Assembly (NCBI GenBank): GCA_948567375.1
Contig: OX419755.1
Span: 57,485,945-57,549,944, forward strand
Source of the DNA: Lunularia cruciata
Taxonomy: Eukaryota > Streptophyta > Marchantiopsida > Lunulariales > Lunulariaceae
Direction of reading: 5' to 3'
Length of the DNA: 64,000 nucleotides
The position numbers were made by a program, and so were the translations under genes. A model generated the notes under the pieces. That model was not told where the DNA came from. It worked only from the letters and a program-made list of their open reading frames with translations, and ran no database searches. Positions 12,120 to 21,675 of this stretch are shown in pieces. Positions within the stretch are counted from its first letter, which is position 1, and every line of letters starts with the position of its first letter.

Positions 12120-13178
12120 TACACTAGCCATTTCCAAACCGTATCCTCATGGGAATGACCTATTCTTTCCAATTATACTATTAGTATGTCAACATTGGGT
12201 TGCCACATGTATGCATGTACATCATGGGCCACCAATACCCAATTGTTAAAATCTTCTTGATGGTCATTTTGAGGGAAAAATGTCTACCTATTGTCTCCAA
12301 GTAAAGAGAATGGATTACACCTCCTTCCACACTTTGTAGGTTTCTAAGCAACATCAAAAGATTTAATCTCCATGCAATTTGAATAGGATATTTGACTTTA
12401 GTTAGTAGGGGCCTATTTTGTGGTAAAACACCGCCTATTGTTGAAGGTCAAGGCCAATGAGGCATAACAAGAGATGGAGATACTTGTACTCTTGGGTCAT
12501 TCAATCAAGAACAATATAATGTGCCATGGAGAAATGCATCATATTTATAGGAGATTGATTAGTTATTTGAAAGATTCCTTTGTTGGAGAAATGATTGTTG
12601 ATCATCTCATTTGGTACTCTATCCTCAAATGAGACAAGAAATCTAGATTGTCATGATTGTGCCTATTTTGCACCTGCACAATGTAAGTGGACTCATAAAG
12701 TAGCAATATCTATAGTGCTATTTGACCAAATAGATCTACCTTCTTCACTAAGTATTGGAGTGCAAAGTGATCCACATGGAAAAAAATTTGTATCCCAAGT
12801 GCTTCTCATTTAGTTTTTTTGTACTTGCATTCCTCATATGATAGTTGCTTGCTAGCATAGTACACTAGGTATTCCTTTTTATTATCATTCTTTTGGCTCA
12901 AGATTACTTTTATGGCAATTGATGAGGTATCTATGTGCATATCAAAGGGAGTATCCCAATTAGGTGCTCTCATCATTGGAGCCTCTACTAACTTACCTTT
13001 TAACAAAATGAATGTCCTCTCTTGGTCTATTGTTCAATTGTACTCTTTTGTCTTCTTTAGCAACTTTGTGAGTGGGGTAGCTAGCACAATGTAGTTAGGG
13101 ATGAATCATCAACATCCTATGTGGCCAAGGAAGGCTTGTATTTCCTTGAGATTCATAGGCAGTTCTAGTGCTTCAATC
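12120..13178 (-). pseudogene. gypsy-2 RNase H with integrase zinc-finger traces
   Basis: The block 13006-12806 has the start of RNase H (DTPFDMHIDTSSIAIKVILS, then YYASKQLS). The frame then continues with FHVDHFALQYLVKK and a stop-broken ILLLYES...YIVQVQNRHNHDNLDFLS segment typical of the RNase H end. About 300 bp further on, near 12310-12220, SLKMTIKKILTIGYWWPMMY resembles the integrase zinc-binding region of gypsy elements. No catalytic integrase core could be traced below that. Confidence 0.65.
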
Positions 13179-13336
13179 ACTTTTGTAACAATATGGAGTT
13201 TAGTGACGAAGTTAGTCGGGCTTACGAAGTAGATAATAAGACAAAATAGCCTAGAATATTCTAGAAGTATCTAAGAAGCTTCTTAGGAAGCTTCCCAACT
13301 AGTTAACTTGCGCCCTAAGCAGGTAGCTTCTAGAAG

Positions 13337-13354
13337 GAAGCTTCTAGAAGCTTC
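13337..13354 (+). promoter_or_regulatory. perfect four-unit heat-shock element in the LTR
   Basis: GAAGCTTCTAGAAGCTTC consists of alternating GAA and TTC units each spaced by two bases, the consensus bound by heat-shock factors. Gapped versions flank it (13275-13294, about 13398-13416, about 13456-13476). It lies about 140 bp upstream of the TATA box. The same 18-mer is kept at 16185-16202, near 55341 and near 47217. Confidence 0.7.
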
Positions 13355-13494
13355 TAACTAGCTTAGCTTGCACGCCAAGTAGGCGGCTTCTAGAAGGAAG
13401 CTTCTTGAGAAGCTTCCTAGTTAACTTGGCTTGCACTCCAAGAAAGCGGCTCAAGGAAACTTCTTGAGAAGCTTCAAGGGTCTTGTATGCTACC

Positions 13495-13502
13495 TATAAA
13501 TA
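13495..13502 (+). promoter_or_regulatory. TATA box of the LTR
   Basis: TATAAATA in the context CTACCTATAAATACC, conserved in all copies of this LTR (for example 55478 and 60628 regions). About 110 bp remain to the LTR end, giving a short R-U5. Confidence 0.75.
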
Positions 13503-13606
13503 CCAAGGCCGAAGCTCATGCTAGGCATTCGGAGTTTTCCCTCATTCAAGTGTCCCAATTTGAGCTTCCATTCTCCTATTTCTCTCCTCGGTTTTGGTCT
13601 TTTACA

Positions 13607-13622
13607 TTGGTATCAGAGCAGG
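13607..13622 (+). other. primer-binding site, initiator tRNA-Met type
   Basis: TTGGTATCAGAGCAGG directly after the 5' LTR is the standard complement of the initiator tRNA-Met 3' end used by plant gypsy elements. Confidence 0.9.
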
Positions 13623-13877
13623 AATGGGATGGATGGAATTTATGGACCACCAAATCCACTTCCGCCAAACCATTGGGACTTTCATGTCCAGATATTACCA
13701 AAGCATCGTTTCACACAATTCATCACCTCACGCTTTGGGTAGGATTTTCTACATATGATCACCGTGTCAGAGGAACCCTTGATACTTCCAGTTGTAACTT
13801 ATGGAGAACAGTGGACGTGTTGTATCTACGTGTTAATCAACTAGATAAATTGCAGGTAGTGGAATAGAGTAGTAGCG

Positions 13878-14777
13878 ATGGCGGCAATACCGGATGTTAT
13901 CCTTGCAATGCAACAACAAATTGAGCATCTTACTCGATTGTTGGATGAACGAGACCAGCAACGACGAGAACAGATAGACAGAGCGCCAGTTCGAGATGGA
14001 GAAGATCGCATTCGATTTCCGAAACCCAAGGTGTTTGAAGGCAAGAATCTTCCAGGCACAGTGGAGAATTTTGTGTTTGACTGTGAACGTTACTTTGAAG
14101 CCACCAATCTTCAAGACGAGCGGAAACAAATTCTCTTGGCTTCTAGCCAATTGGATGGAGTGGCAAAACTTTGGTGGCGATTCCAAGTAGAAAGAGCTGA
14201 ACGACAAATTGTTACACCAATTTTTACATGGGCAGAATTCAAGGATGCAATACTTGGTTGATTTCAGACTATAAATGCCACCCGAGCTGCACGAGATAAA
14301 TTGGCGGAGTTGAGGCAGATTGGCTCAATGAGAAGCTACATCACACAATTTCAGAATATCATCATGCAAATTCTAGATATCCAAGAAGGTGAAGTTCTGG
14401 ATCGATTTGTGCGAGGATTGAAGTCACGAACCAGATTGGAGGTGACCATGCAAGAGCCACAGAATGTAGAACAAGCCATGCAATTGGCTGAGCGTTTTGA
14501 TTCCTTAGTTGCGACAACTTGGTCTCGACCTCAACCTACACAAAACCCACCAGTACCACGAGTGGAAGAACCGGTACCAATGGAGATTGATGCTATCCAA
14601 CGAAGACCACTTGGCACAGCAGATAGAGAAAGATTACGACAAAATGGAGGTTGTTTTTATTGTTGCTAGTTGGGGCATCGCATTGCTGAATGTCCACTCA
14701 AGAATGGACGACCTCGACAAGTTGCCCAAGTGGAGGTTGTAGAGCGGAATGATCAGGGAAACGAGGAATCCCAGTAG
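13878..14777 (+). pseudogene. gag of the young chromovirus derivative (two in-frame stops)
   Basis: About 299 codons from the ATG at 13878 (MAAIPDVILAMQQQIEHL) to the TAG at 14775. The capsid region has FRFxKP-like and ...WRFQVERAERQ..., MRSYITQFQNIIMQ, then VRGLKSRTRLEVTMQ, the normal retrotransposon gag pattern. A zinc knuckle CFYCC*LGHRIAEC follows, in which one stop (CAG-to-TAG) falls. The other stop is TGA after AEFKDAILG. With these two codons read as amino acids the frame is otherwise continuous. The terminal stop after EESQ is shared with the 55-kb copy, so it is the authentic gag end. RNA is expected to be packaged by this protein. Confidence 0.9.
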
Positions 14778-14800
14778 GAGATTTCAAGCCGCCTACTGGG
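14756..14800 (+). promoter_or_regulatory. predicted -1 ribosomal frameshift signal (gag to pro)
   Basis: Slippery heptamer GGGAAAC at 14756-14762 is in the correct register (G GGA AAC in the gag frame). A 7-nt spacer follows, then a perfect 9-bp stem, CCCAGTAGG (14770-14778) with CCTACTGGG (14792-14800), and a 13-nt loop. The protease frame is -1 relative to gag and is open from the slip site onward (GKRGIPVGDFK). In the copy at 56744-56788 the heptamer is GGGAAAT and the stem is CCCAATAGG/CCTATTGGG, so the pair G-C became A-T and the stem is preserved. Both changes lie in CHG contexts, so methylation decay could also have produced them. Confidence 0.75.
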
Positions 14801-15817
14801 AGCTTGATTAGTTCCAATGGGATTGAAGGCTCGACCTATGCAAGTTTGCTTCACTTGCAAGGTATGATATCTAATCGGGGTTGTAGAATTTTGGTTGATT
14901 CTGGAAGTTCAGAGAATTGCATGTCTATGCAAGTAGCAAAGGAATTGGGTATTCCTATCAAGCTAGTGATTGGAAGTAGTTTGATGATGGCGGATGGTAG
15001 AAAGGGTTCTGCATTCCGCACCTTGCATCCTATTACCTTCAAGATTGGGAAGGAGTATTTGGACTATATGAGGTTTGTAGTGGCACCTCTACACTATGAT
15101 ATCATTCTGGGTCTACCTTGGCTTGAATGTCATAAGGTTCAATTTGATTGGACCCGACACCAAATTCAAGTACAACACCAAGGTAGGAATTTCCGATTAG
15201 GTTGTCTGGCACCTCTAAGTAAGACACCTAAGAATAGTCAGTCCCAAGATGCGAAGTTTGTCAAGAAGGTAGCCATAGAGCGAATCTGGAAGGGAGATGA
15301 GTCCCAAGATGGGAAGTTTGCCAGGAAGGCAACCATGGAGCAAGCTCGGAAGAGAGATGAGTCCCTAGAAGGGAAGTTTGTTAATGAAGCAGCCATAGAG
15401 CAAGCTTTGGAGGAAGATAAGTCTGTATTCGCAGTGTGGATCAAGCCGATTGCACAAGAACAATCTGAGGAGGGCCAAGTCCCGCATCAAGCGACGGTTG
15501 ATTGGATAGTTCAAGAGTTTGCAGATGTGTTTCCGGATGATCTGCCAAAGGGATTACCCTCTGATCGAGGTATGCCCTTCAAGATCAAGTTATTGCCAGG
15601 GAGTACTCCAGTGAGTAGACCAATCTATCGGCTCTCACCAAAGGAGTTGGAGGAGTTGCGAACAACACTTACAGAGTTGTTGGAGAAGGATTTCATACGA
15701 CATAGTACCTCTCCTTGGGGAGCACCGGTACTATTTGTTCCAAAGAAGGATGGAGGACCTATCTCGTTCCTTTTCCTCTCGAGTCCAACCTCCCCCTCTT
15801 CCTGTCCCTATCAATGA
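14762..15817 (+). pseudogene. protease and truncated RT of the young chromovirus derivative
   Basis: Open frame in the -1 register relative to gag. The protease active site is intact, LVDSGSSENCM (about 14890-14925), with the downstream ILGLPWLE flap/Gly-Leu-Pro motif. A linker contains three near-identical 60-bp repeats (about 15237-15420; SQDGKFARKATMEQA-like units). The RT N-terminus follows (INPGS-like PVSRPIYRLSPKELEEL, then [13 protein letters not shown]), and the frame then runs out of RT into sequence that normally lies just before the chromodomain. No catalytic RT aspartates remain. Only protease could be functional. Confidence 0.85.
15237..15420 (+). repeat. in-frame 60-bp tandem repeat in the protease-RT linker
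   Basis: Three units beginning TCCCAAGATG, TCCCAAGATG and TCCCTAGAAG at 60-bp spacing. Each encodes a 20-residue unit of the type SQDGKFxKxAxxExxxKxDE. The same array is present in the 55-kb copy (about 57229-57412), so it is a family feature rather than a recent expansion. Confidence 0.8.
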
Positions 15818-16097
15818 TCATGAGGAGTACGAAGTTGATCGTATCCTTGCGCGTCGCCATATTCAACGAGGCCGTCACCAACATACGGAGTACAAGGTCC
15901 TTTGGAAAGGGTATCCCCTTCATGATGCTACATGGGAACCTCTTTCTCACCTCCAGAATGCACAGATGGCCATCAAGGAATTTGAAGCTTCACTGGCGAC
16001 GAGGACGTCACCAACTAGCGGCGGGGGAATATGTAACAATATGGAGTTTAGCGACGAATTTAGTCGGGCTTACGAAGTAGATAATAAGACAAAATAG
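15735..16097 (+). pseudogene. integrase C-terminal chromodomain remnant
   Basis: The frame contains EYEVDRILARRHIQR, then EYKVLWKGYPLHDATWEP and LSHLQNAQMAIKEFE, the complete ~50-residue chromodomain that in chromoviruses steers integration to modified histones. The two aromatic positions of the cage (Y in EYEV, W in LWKGY) are kept. The integrase core that should precede it is deleted: the RT motif LFVPKKDGG is joined directly to the linker, with a CCT microhomology at the joint near 15758-15760. The frame runs into the 3' LTR. Confidence 0.85.
16019..16031 (+). other. polypurine tract
   Basis: GGCGGGGGAATA immediately before the 3' LTR start TGTAACA at 16032. Confidence 0.8.
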
Positions 16098-16454
16098 CCT
16101 AGAATATTCTAGAAGTATCTAAGAAGCTTCTTAGGAAGCTTCCCAACTAGTTAACTTGCGCCCTAAGTAGGTAGCTTCTAGAAGGAAGCTTCTAGAAGCT
16201 TCTAACTAGCTTAGCTTGCACGCCAAGTAGGCGGCTTCTAGAAGGAAGCTTCTTGAGAAGCTTCCTAGTTAACTTGGCTTGCACTCCAAGAAAGCGGCTC
16301 AAGGAAACTTCTTGAGAAGCTTCAAGGGTCTTGTATGCTACCTATAAATACCAAGGCCGAAGCTCATGCTAGGCATTCGGAGTTTTCCCTCATTCAAGTG
16401 TCCGAATGTGAGCTTCCATTCTCCTATTTCTCTCCTCGGTTTTGGTCTTTTACA
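16032..16454 (+). repeat. 3' LTR of the young chromovirus derivative
   Basis: 423 bp, the same length as the 5' LTR and nearly identical; perfect heat-shock element at 16185-16202; ends TCTTTTACA next to the target duplication ACTTT. Confidence 0.95.
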
Positions 16455-16527
16455 ACTTTGAATTTCTTTGCATCTACTTCCACTCATCGGCTAGACACAC
16501 AATGTCCTAGAAGAATTCTCTTTTTCA

Positions 16528-17553
16528 TCACAAAGAAACACTTTTATGGGTGCAATAAGAATCTACTAAAACAACATTGTTCAAAGGTATTTTTGAGGAA
16601 AGAGAAATGATCTTCTCTTTTGCTAAAGACATAGAAATCATCAATGAATACCTCCAAAAACTTTCAATATAGTCCTTGAAGATGGTTGTCATTATTTGTT
16701 GAAAGGTTGTAGGAGTATTACACAAACTAAATGGCATTTGATTGTATGTGTAAGTTATCCAATTGGTGGTGAAGGTTGTCTTGCTCTTGTCTTCTTCTTC
16801 AATTTTGACTTAATTGTATTCAAATAACCCATCCAAAAAACTATAGCACTCATGCCTGGCTACCTGGTTCTGAATGAAATCTATGAATGGTAACGGATGA
16901 TGATCCTTCTTTGTAGCAATGTTGAGTTTTTGAAGATCTTGTAAAATACAGATTTTACCAGTCTTCTTTTGGGGTACCATTACTATATTTGAGACCCATT
17001 CACTAATCATTATAGGAAAAAGGATCCCTACACTTAAGTGCTTATCTATCTCATCCTTAATGAGAAGTGAGTATTTCAAATTGATATGATATTATTGTTG
17101 CCTAACTGATACCATGTCATCCATTAGGTCAATGCAATATTCCTCAAATTATTGAGGTATCCCTAGGATCTGTTCTATCTTCAAGGTAAAAAACATCTTG
17201 ATACTCTACAGACAACAAGGCATATGCTTTGGTTCTTGTGGACTTACAAACTTGGAGATTCTCAACATTCTTTGTTCTACAATTTCCACATTTTGAAAAT
17301 TATTTGGATTGACTATACTTTCAACATGGCCTACTTGACTTGCCTCTGGGAGTGAAAAATTATCTTCTAGACATTTGGGTTGATTAGTCCTCCCAATCTT
17401 GTCTTCAATTGTATAGCACTCAAGGTAGTTGACAACATCATCACTTAGCAAGGAGGAGTGATCATCTTTGTTTGATGATTCATTTGTATTTTCCTCTTTA
17501 GAGAACAATGTCTCACCTAGGTGTATCTTCCTCTTTAGAGGACAATGTCTCAC
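16528..17553 (-). pseudogene. gypsy-2 RT N-terminal half and linker
   Basis: Minus-strand blocks 17553-17206 (acidic linker before RT), 17079-16810 and 16737-16528. The RT fingers are recognisable from LLIKDEIDKHLSVGILFP, SNIVMVPQKKTGKICILQDLQKLN and ATKKDHHPLPFID. The palm follows with MPFSLCNTPTTFQQIM. The F/Y-x-D-D box is corrupted: the frame after TTIFKDYIE reads YSLMISM. The gene is split from its RNase H by the element at 13184-16454. Confidence 0.75.
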
Positions 17554-17814
17554 CTAGGTGTGGAATCTTCTTCCAACATATCATTATTGGTTGGGAATCC
17601 TATCATTCTATATTTTGGAAAGTCAACTTGTGTTTGTGCTAATCAGCTCCCACATCAGCTCTATATAGCCATGGTCTCCCAATAACCCATCTTGGCTATT
17701 GGATGAAGAAAAATGTATTCTAGTTGAAAAGTCATTCCACCAACATACTAGGGACATTGGGTAGCATCCAAGGGTTCTATGTCTTAATGGCCTGCAAATC
17801 TCAAAATTTGGGAT

Positions 17815-17960
17815 GTAGGCTTCAAATCAGTGTATCCCATGTTAAGAGCCATCTACTCTATCATGATGTTAACCTTAGAGCCCAAGTCAATGAGAACTGA
17901 CTGAATGATCTAGCCATTGACTTCTATCTCTACCTCTAGTGATCCTAGGGCTTCAAGCTA
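17815..17960 (-). pseudogene. gypsy-2 protease
   Basis: Minus-strand translation shows LEVEIEVNG followed by SVLIDLGSKVNIM, the aspartic protease active-site region with D-L-G in place of D-S-G. Stops (TAG) interrupt on both sides. Confidence 0.55.
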
Positions 17961-18869
17961 AACTTGGTAGATAGCAAGGAGATCAACTTTATTTTTGTCT
18001 AGTTTGTATGCTTGAGAGCTAGTGCTAGTTGTTTCTTTGTTACACTTCCTACTTATCTTCCCATAACTACATGAAGGTCACATTGGTTGTGCATAAACTC
18101 AAATTAGCAAGGATGTTGTATCACGTAACTCCCAACAACAAGCCCTTCTTTTGCAACTTCTCTTTGGGGAGGTTTGTTGGAATTGGGAGTATCATAGGCT
18201 CTATGCTTCATTTCATAGCCTCCTTACTATTTTAGTTTGGATGCTTTGTTTGATTGCAAATGAATTGTTTGTAACACTTGTGATGTAGTAGCATAGTTTG
18301 GAGGTGGCAACCCTTGTTGCAATTCATAGTTTTCCTTGGGTGATCATCACTCATATCACACTAGAATAAAACTGATTTTTGGATGATGAGATGACCTTTT
18401 GGAGACCAATGTCTTTGGTGGATGTACCTTCCATACTTCCTCATCTATTTGAGCTTGTACTTCTTGGTGGATGTCTCACATATAAGCCGCTTTAGGTTTC
18501 ACCAAGGGCTACTTGTCTTCTACTTTTGTATTACTTAAGAATACTTCCTATAGCACTTGGTCTTCTAACTATCTGATCTTATCCAAAAGTTTGAACTCCT
18601 ATATGGACAAAAATTTCTTAGGTCAACATGTTGTCTCTTTGGTATAGGTGAGTTGCTTGTCTTGGACAAGGTTGAATTGCTTGCTTCCTTCTTTCTTAGA
18701 TAATATCCACTTTGTTAACCTCCATGTCTAGCCATCCTTTGTCATCAAAGAATGGTGGTTCTCCCTCTTGAAGTTCTTCAAAAGAGATATGATGAACTTT
18801 TACATTTTTGTTAGATTTTGTTGGTATAATCACATTACCTTACTAGGGGTTTTAGCATTGGTGGTTGGG

Positions 18870-20340
18870 GGCAATTGGCTTGCACATGACCTTGTCCTTT
18901 GCAATTTCCACACAACAAGATATAGGATATTGGTCTCCAAGGCTTGGGACAATTGGAGGCTAATGTCCTTGCATTCCATAATTGTAACATGTCCTAAGGG
19001 TGACAGGTTGTCTTGGCAGAAACAACCTATGGGGTGGCCCTTTCATTAGGTATTTTCTTGGTACAAAAAAATAATTTAGAAAGGCCTATGGAGGCATAGT
19101 GTGTGGAGTAATAGATTAGATTGCAAACACTTGGTCTTCTTCTTTTGCCCGGTAGTATGTTTGCTCATCCTAGGTAGGAGTCCACTCCACTTGGTGATAG
19201 GAGGTAGGATGATTACTCATGCAATTGGTGTTGGCATGGCTAATCTTTCCACATATTTTCCACAAATTGTTTTTAGGTATACAAAGGTGGTTTTTGTCCT
19301 TCCTTACATCCAATGAGTTGGACTTTGAAGTCAAAGAACTCCTCAATGAGTTCTTCTAGTTTTCATCCTAGCTGCATTGAGTCTTTGGAGGTGGTCTTGA
19401 TTGCAAGATGATAGGGTCCCTTTTGATTCTTATGACATTCCTTCTTGTCTTTGGATGATGAGGATTTTGACAAAGATGACTCACTCAAACTTTTTTTTAA
19501 AGATGATCATGCACATTGTTTGGAAACTTCCTTTGCTTTCTTTAAGAAGCACCCATGAATTGTCTTGCCCAAGGAATTTAACTAGGCAGATTTGTACAAT
19601 TTGGCCAACTTTATCACCTTTGCCAATGTCTCATGCTCACATTCCTTGGCAAAGATGTGAAGTTCCATTGGTAATCCTTCCAAGAACTATGCTACAACTT
19701 GACTATCTGAGTACCTAAGGTGGTACTTCATGTTAGTATCCTACTTAAAAGGCTTTGAAAAATAAGAGATCTAGGCCCTAAGATATTGCAAAAATATTTC
19801 CATACATTTAATACAATGCTTCATCTTCCGGTTTCAGCTAAAACAAAACAAAAAACGAAATCTTTTTCATATTTTATGGTACTAAAAAGAAAATAAAAAT
19901 GTATATAGAAAAGGGAGACAATCCAAGCACATATTCCCTATGTTTTGATTACAGATTATTATTTTGCAAAGTCAAAAATCCAACACTTTTTAGTGTAGTC
20001 TCTCAATTTCATTTAGTCTTCATTCTCGACTGGTGAACATGGCAAAGATATTGGCTTTGTGGTCCAATTCACACACTTGAGTAAGGAACTCTCCACAAAT
20101 CATTAGCCAATTTACTATATTTTGGGGATCTTGGCTAACATGCATGTACTAATTATGGGCCTTCTTTTGTAATAGACTCAAAGATATCCTCAAATGGTCA
20201 ACATTACCATCTTCTCAGTTCGTGATTGAAATGGCCTTGAACTCTCTAAGGAAAGTATTTGGATCTTCTTCTTCATCTTCTCCTTTGAATTTCTAATAGT
20301 TATACCAATTGAAAGGTGCATGGTTAACCATAGCTAATAA
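18870..20340 (-). pseudogene. gypsy-2 gag
   Basis: Starts with FNWYNY then KFKGEDEEEDPNTFLREFKA (about 20300-20210), the usual gag opening, and continues through NIVNWLMICGEFL. Near 18960-18880 are two zinc knuckles: CYNYGMQGH and CGNCKGQGHVQANC (C-x2-C-x4-H-x4-C, complete). Between them and before are many stops and shifts, and no single frame is long. Confidence 0.65.
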
Positions 20341-20817
20341 AGGTAACTATTGCTAAACTCTAGTCTATTGTTTGAATGGCTGAACAAGTCGTAGGCAAGA
20401 ATTAGGCATGGGAACTTTTCCTTGTCAAATTCTTTGATGGTTGATGGTGGTGAACCTATCTCTTCCAATTTTGACCAAGTGGTAGTTTTACTAGCATAAT
20501 CAATGGTTAATGCAAGCTTAAAAACATAGAAATCTATTGGAATTGCAAGATAAGACCCTTCTTCCTTCTACCACTCAGGAGAAGAAGCAATTTGGTACTT
20601 ATTTCTATGGATTTCGCAGCTGACTTTCTTGGTATCGTTATCTTTGTTGGTCAATTGAAGTCATTGCAGTTGAAGGCATTGTAAGTAGATGACATGCAAT
20701 GTTCTTCAGCCCAACTTCTTCTTGGTCCAATGATAGATGTTGTAAAGTGAGTTCATTATCACCTCTTTTTTTTCTCAACAAGAGTTAATTGTATCTTGAT
20801 TTTTTGTTCATAAGTAC
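20341..20817. other. gypsy-2 leader or unassigned
   Basis: No reliable frame. It lies between the gypsy-2 gag start and the 3.7-kb element; probably gag N-terminus or leader of gypsy-2. Confidence 0.3.
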
Positions 20818-21491
20818 TGTGATAACCCGGCAAATATCACTTTTGCGGTAATCGGGTCAATAGAGTTTGTTCCCGCAGAGATACTATCCAAAATTTGTCA
20901 AATACGAAGTCAAAAGTCACAATGGCAGTTCTTCTTGATGGCTTCTTTAATCTCTCAGGTAGAAACTACACCCAGAAGAGAGTAAGAAGCTCACAATCTT
21001 GACAACTTGTCACGAATACACACCCACATAATCACAACATAGTAAATTCTGTCCAAACAACTCTTGATTGTGATGATTCAGATTCTTCCAAAGACAGCAC
21101 TTCACTACAAAGATCAATTTTGCCTTGGAATTGTGTTCCACCCCTCCACTGAAGGCACAACTTCCTCGATTGAAATTGCTTCACATCAACTTCGTGTTGC
21201 ACTCACAAATGCAGAATACTAACAACACTACAATTGCTCTGAGACCTATCAAGGCATTGCTCCAATGCACTTCACTCAGGATCAAACACATAGAATGAAG
21301 ATCAAGGCTGCAGATTCCAACATCCACAAACACATTGACTTGCTCTTTGGAATTCTCCACACACTCACAAACACAAACATGAAATTGACAATCGGAATTA
21401 AGCTTAAGCAACGAGTACTGAAAACAATACTTCACTTTATCTATCTTCAGAAAGTTTGAATACTGAATAACATCGTATTGCGAATGCTCCA

Positions 21492-21499
21492 CTTAAATA
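21492..21499 (-). promoter_or_regulatory. TATA-like box near the 3' end of C1
   Basis: TATTTAAG in element orientation, conserved as TATTTAAA at about 5044 in C3 and in a similar place (TATTTAAA near 26015) in C2. If C1 is an LTR, this would be the U3 promoter. Confidence 0.45.
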
Positions 21500-21675
21500 T
21501 TGAAGCAAACGGTAGACTTGCCTACCTAGGCACCGCTTCCTAACATCTCTTCCTACCTACAAATCCCAAGGGACAACCTATCTCTTCATATCTGATTCTT
21601 CTTATCTCAAAATTGACTTCTATCCCGATCCGATGTCTACCTCATCATCGGCTTCCAAACCCGATGATCTTCCTA

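Larger units (their letters stand above)
13184..13606 (+). repeat. 5' LTR of the young chromovirus derivative
   Basis: Starts TGTAACAATATGG, ends TCTTTTACA, followed at once by the PBS. It contains several GAAGCTTC palindromes, a perfect heat-shock element and a TATAAATA box. It is nearly identical to 16032-16454 (differences include CAATTTGAGC versus GAATGTGAGC near the end). Confidence 0.95.
13184..16454 (+). mobile_element. young non-autonomous chromovirus derivative with heat-shock-element LTRs
   Basis: A 3,271-bp element flanked by a perfect target duplication ACTTT (13179-13183 and 16455-16459). Both LTRs are 423 bp and differ at only a handful of positions. It has an iMet-type PBS (TTGGTATCAGAGCAGG), gag, a gag-pro frameshift signal, protease, the first part of RT, a chromodomain and a polypurine tract. 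Sequence between RT residue motif LFVPKKDGG and the linker before the chromodomain is deleted. It therefore lacks most of RT, all RNase H and the integrase core, yet jumped recently, which implies mobilisation in trans. It inserted into gypsy-2 between RT and RNase H. Confidence 0.95.
12100..20340 (-). mobile_element. old Ty3/gypsy element (gypsy-2), interrupted by a young insertion
   Basis: Minus-strand gypsy remains in the order gag (20340-18870), protease (about 17960-17815), linker and RT (17553-16528), then after the 13184-16454 insertion RNase H (13178-12600) and integrase traces (about 12310-12120). Frames are broken by many stops and shifts, so this is much older than the element inside it. 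LTRs could not be identified: the upstream end would lie between 20340 and the 20818 element, or beyond it. Confidence 0.75.

Noticed and set aside
14770..14815. Possible H-type pseudoknot at the frameshift site: the loop TCAAGC (14784-14789) is complementary to GCTTGA (14802-14807).
   Set aside because: Only one nucleotide would have to span the 9-bp stem, which is sterically implausible, and the second copy has lost the match. The simple hairpin is kept as the call.
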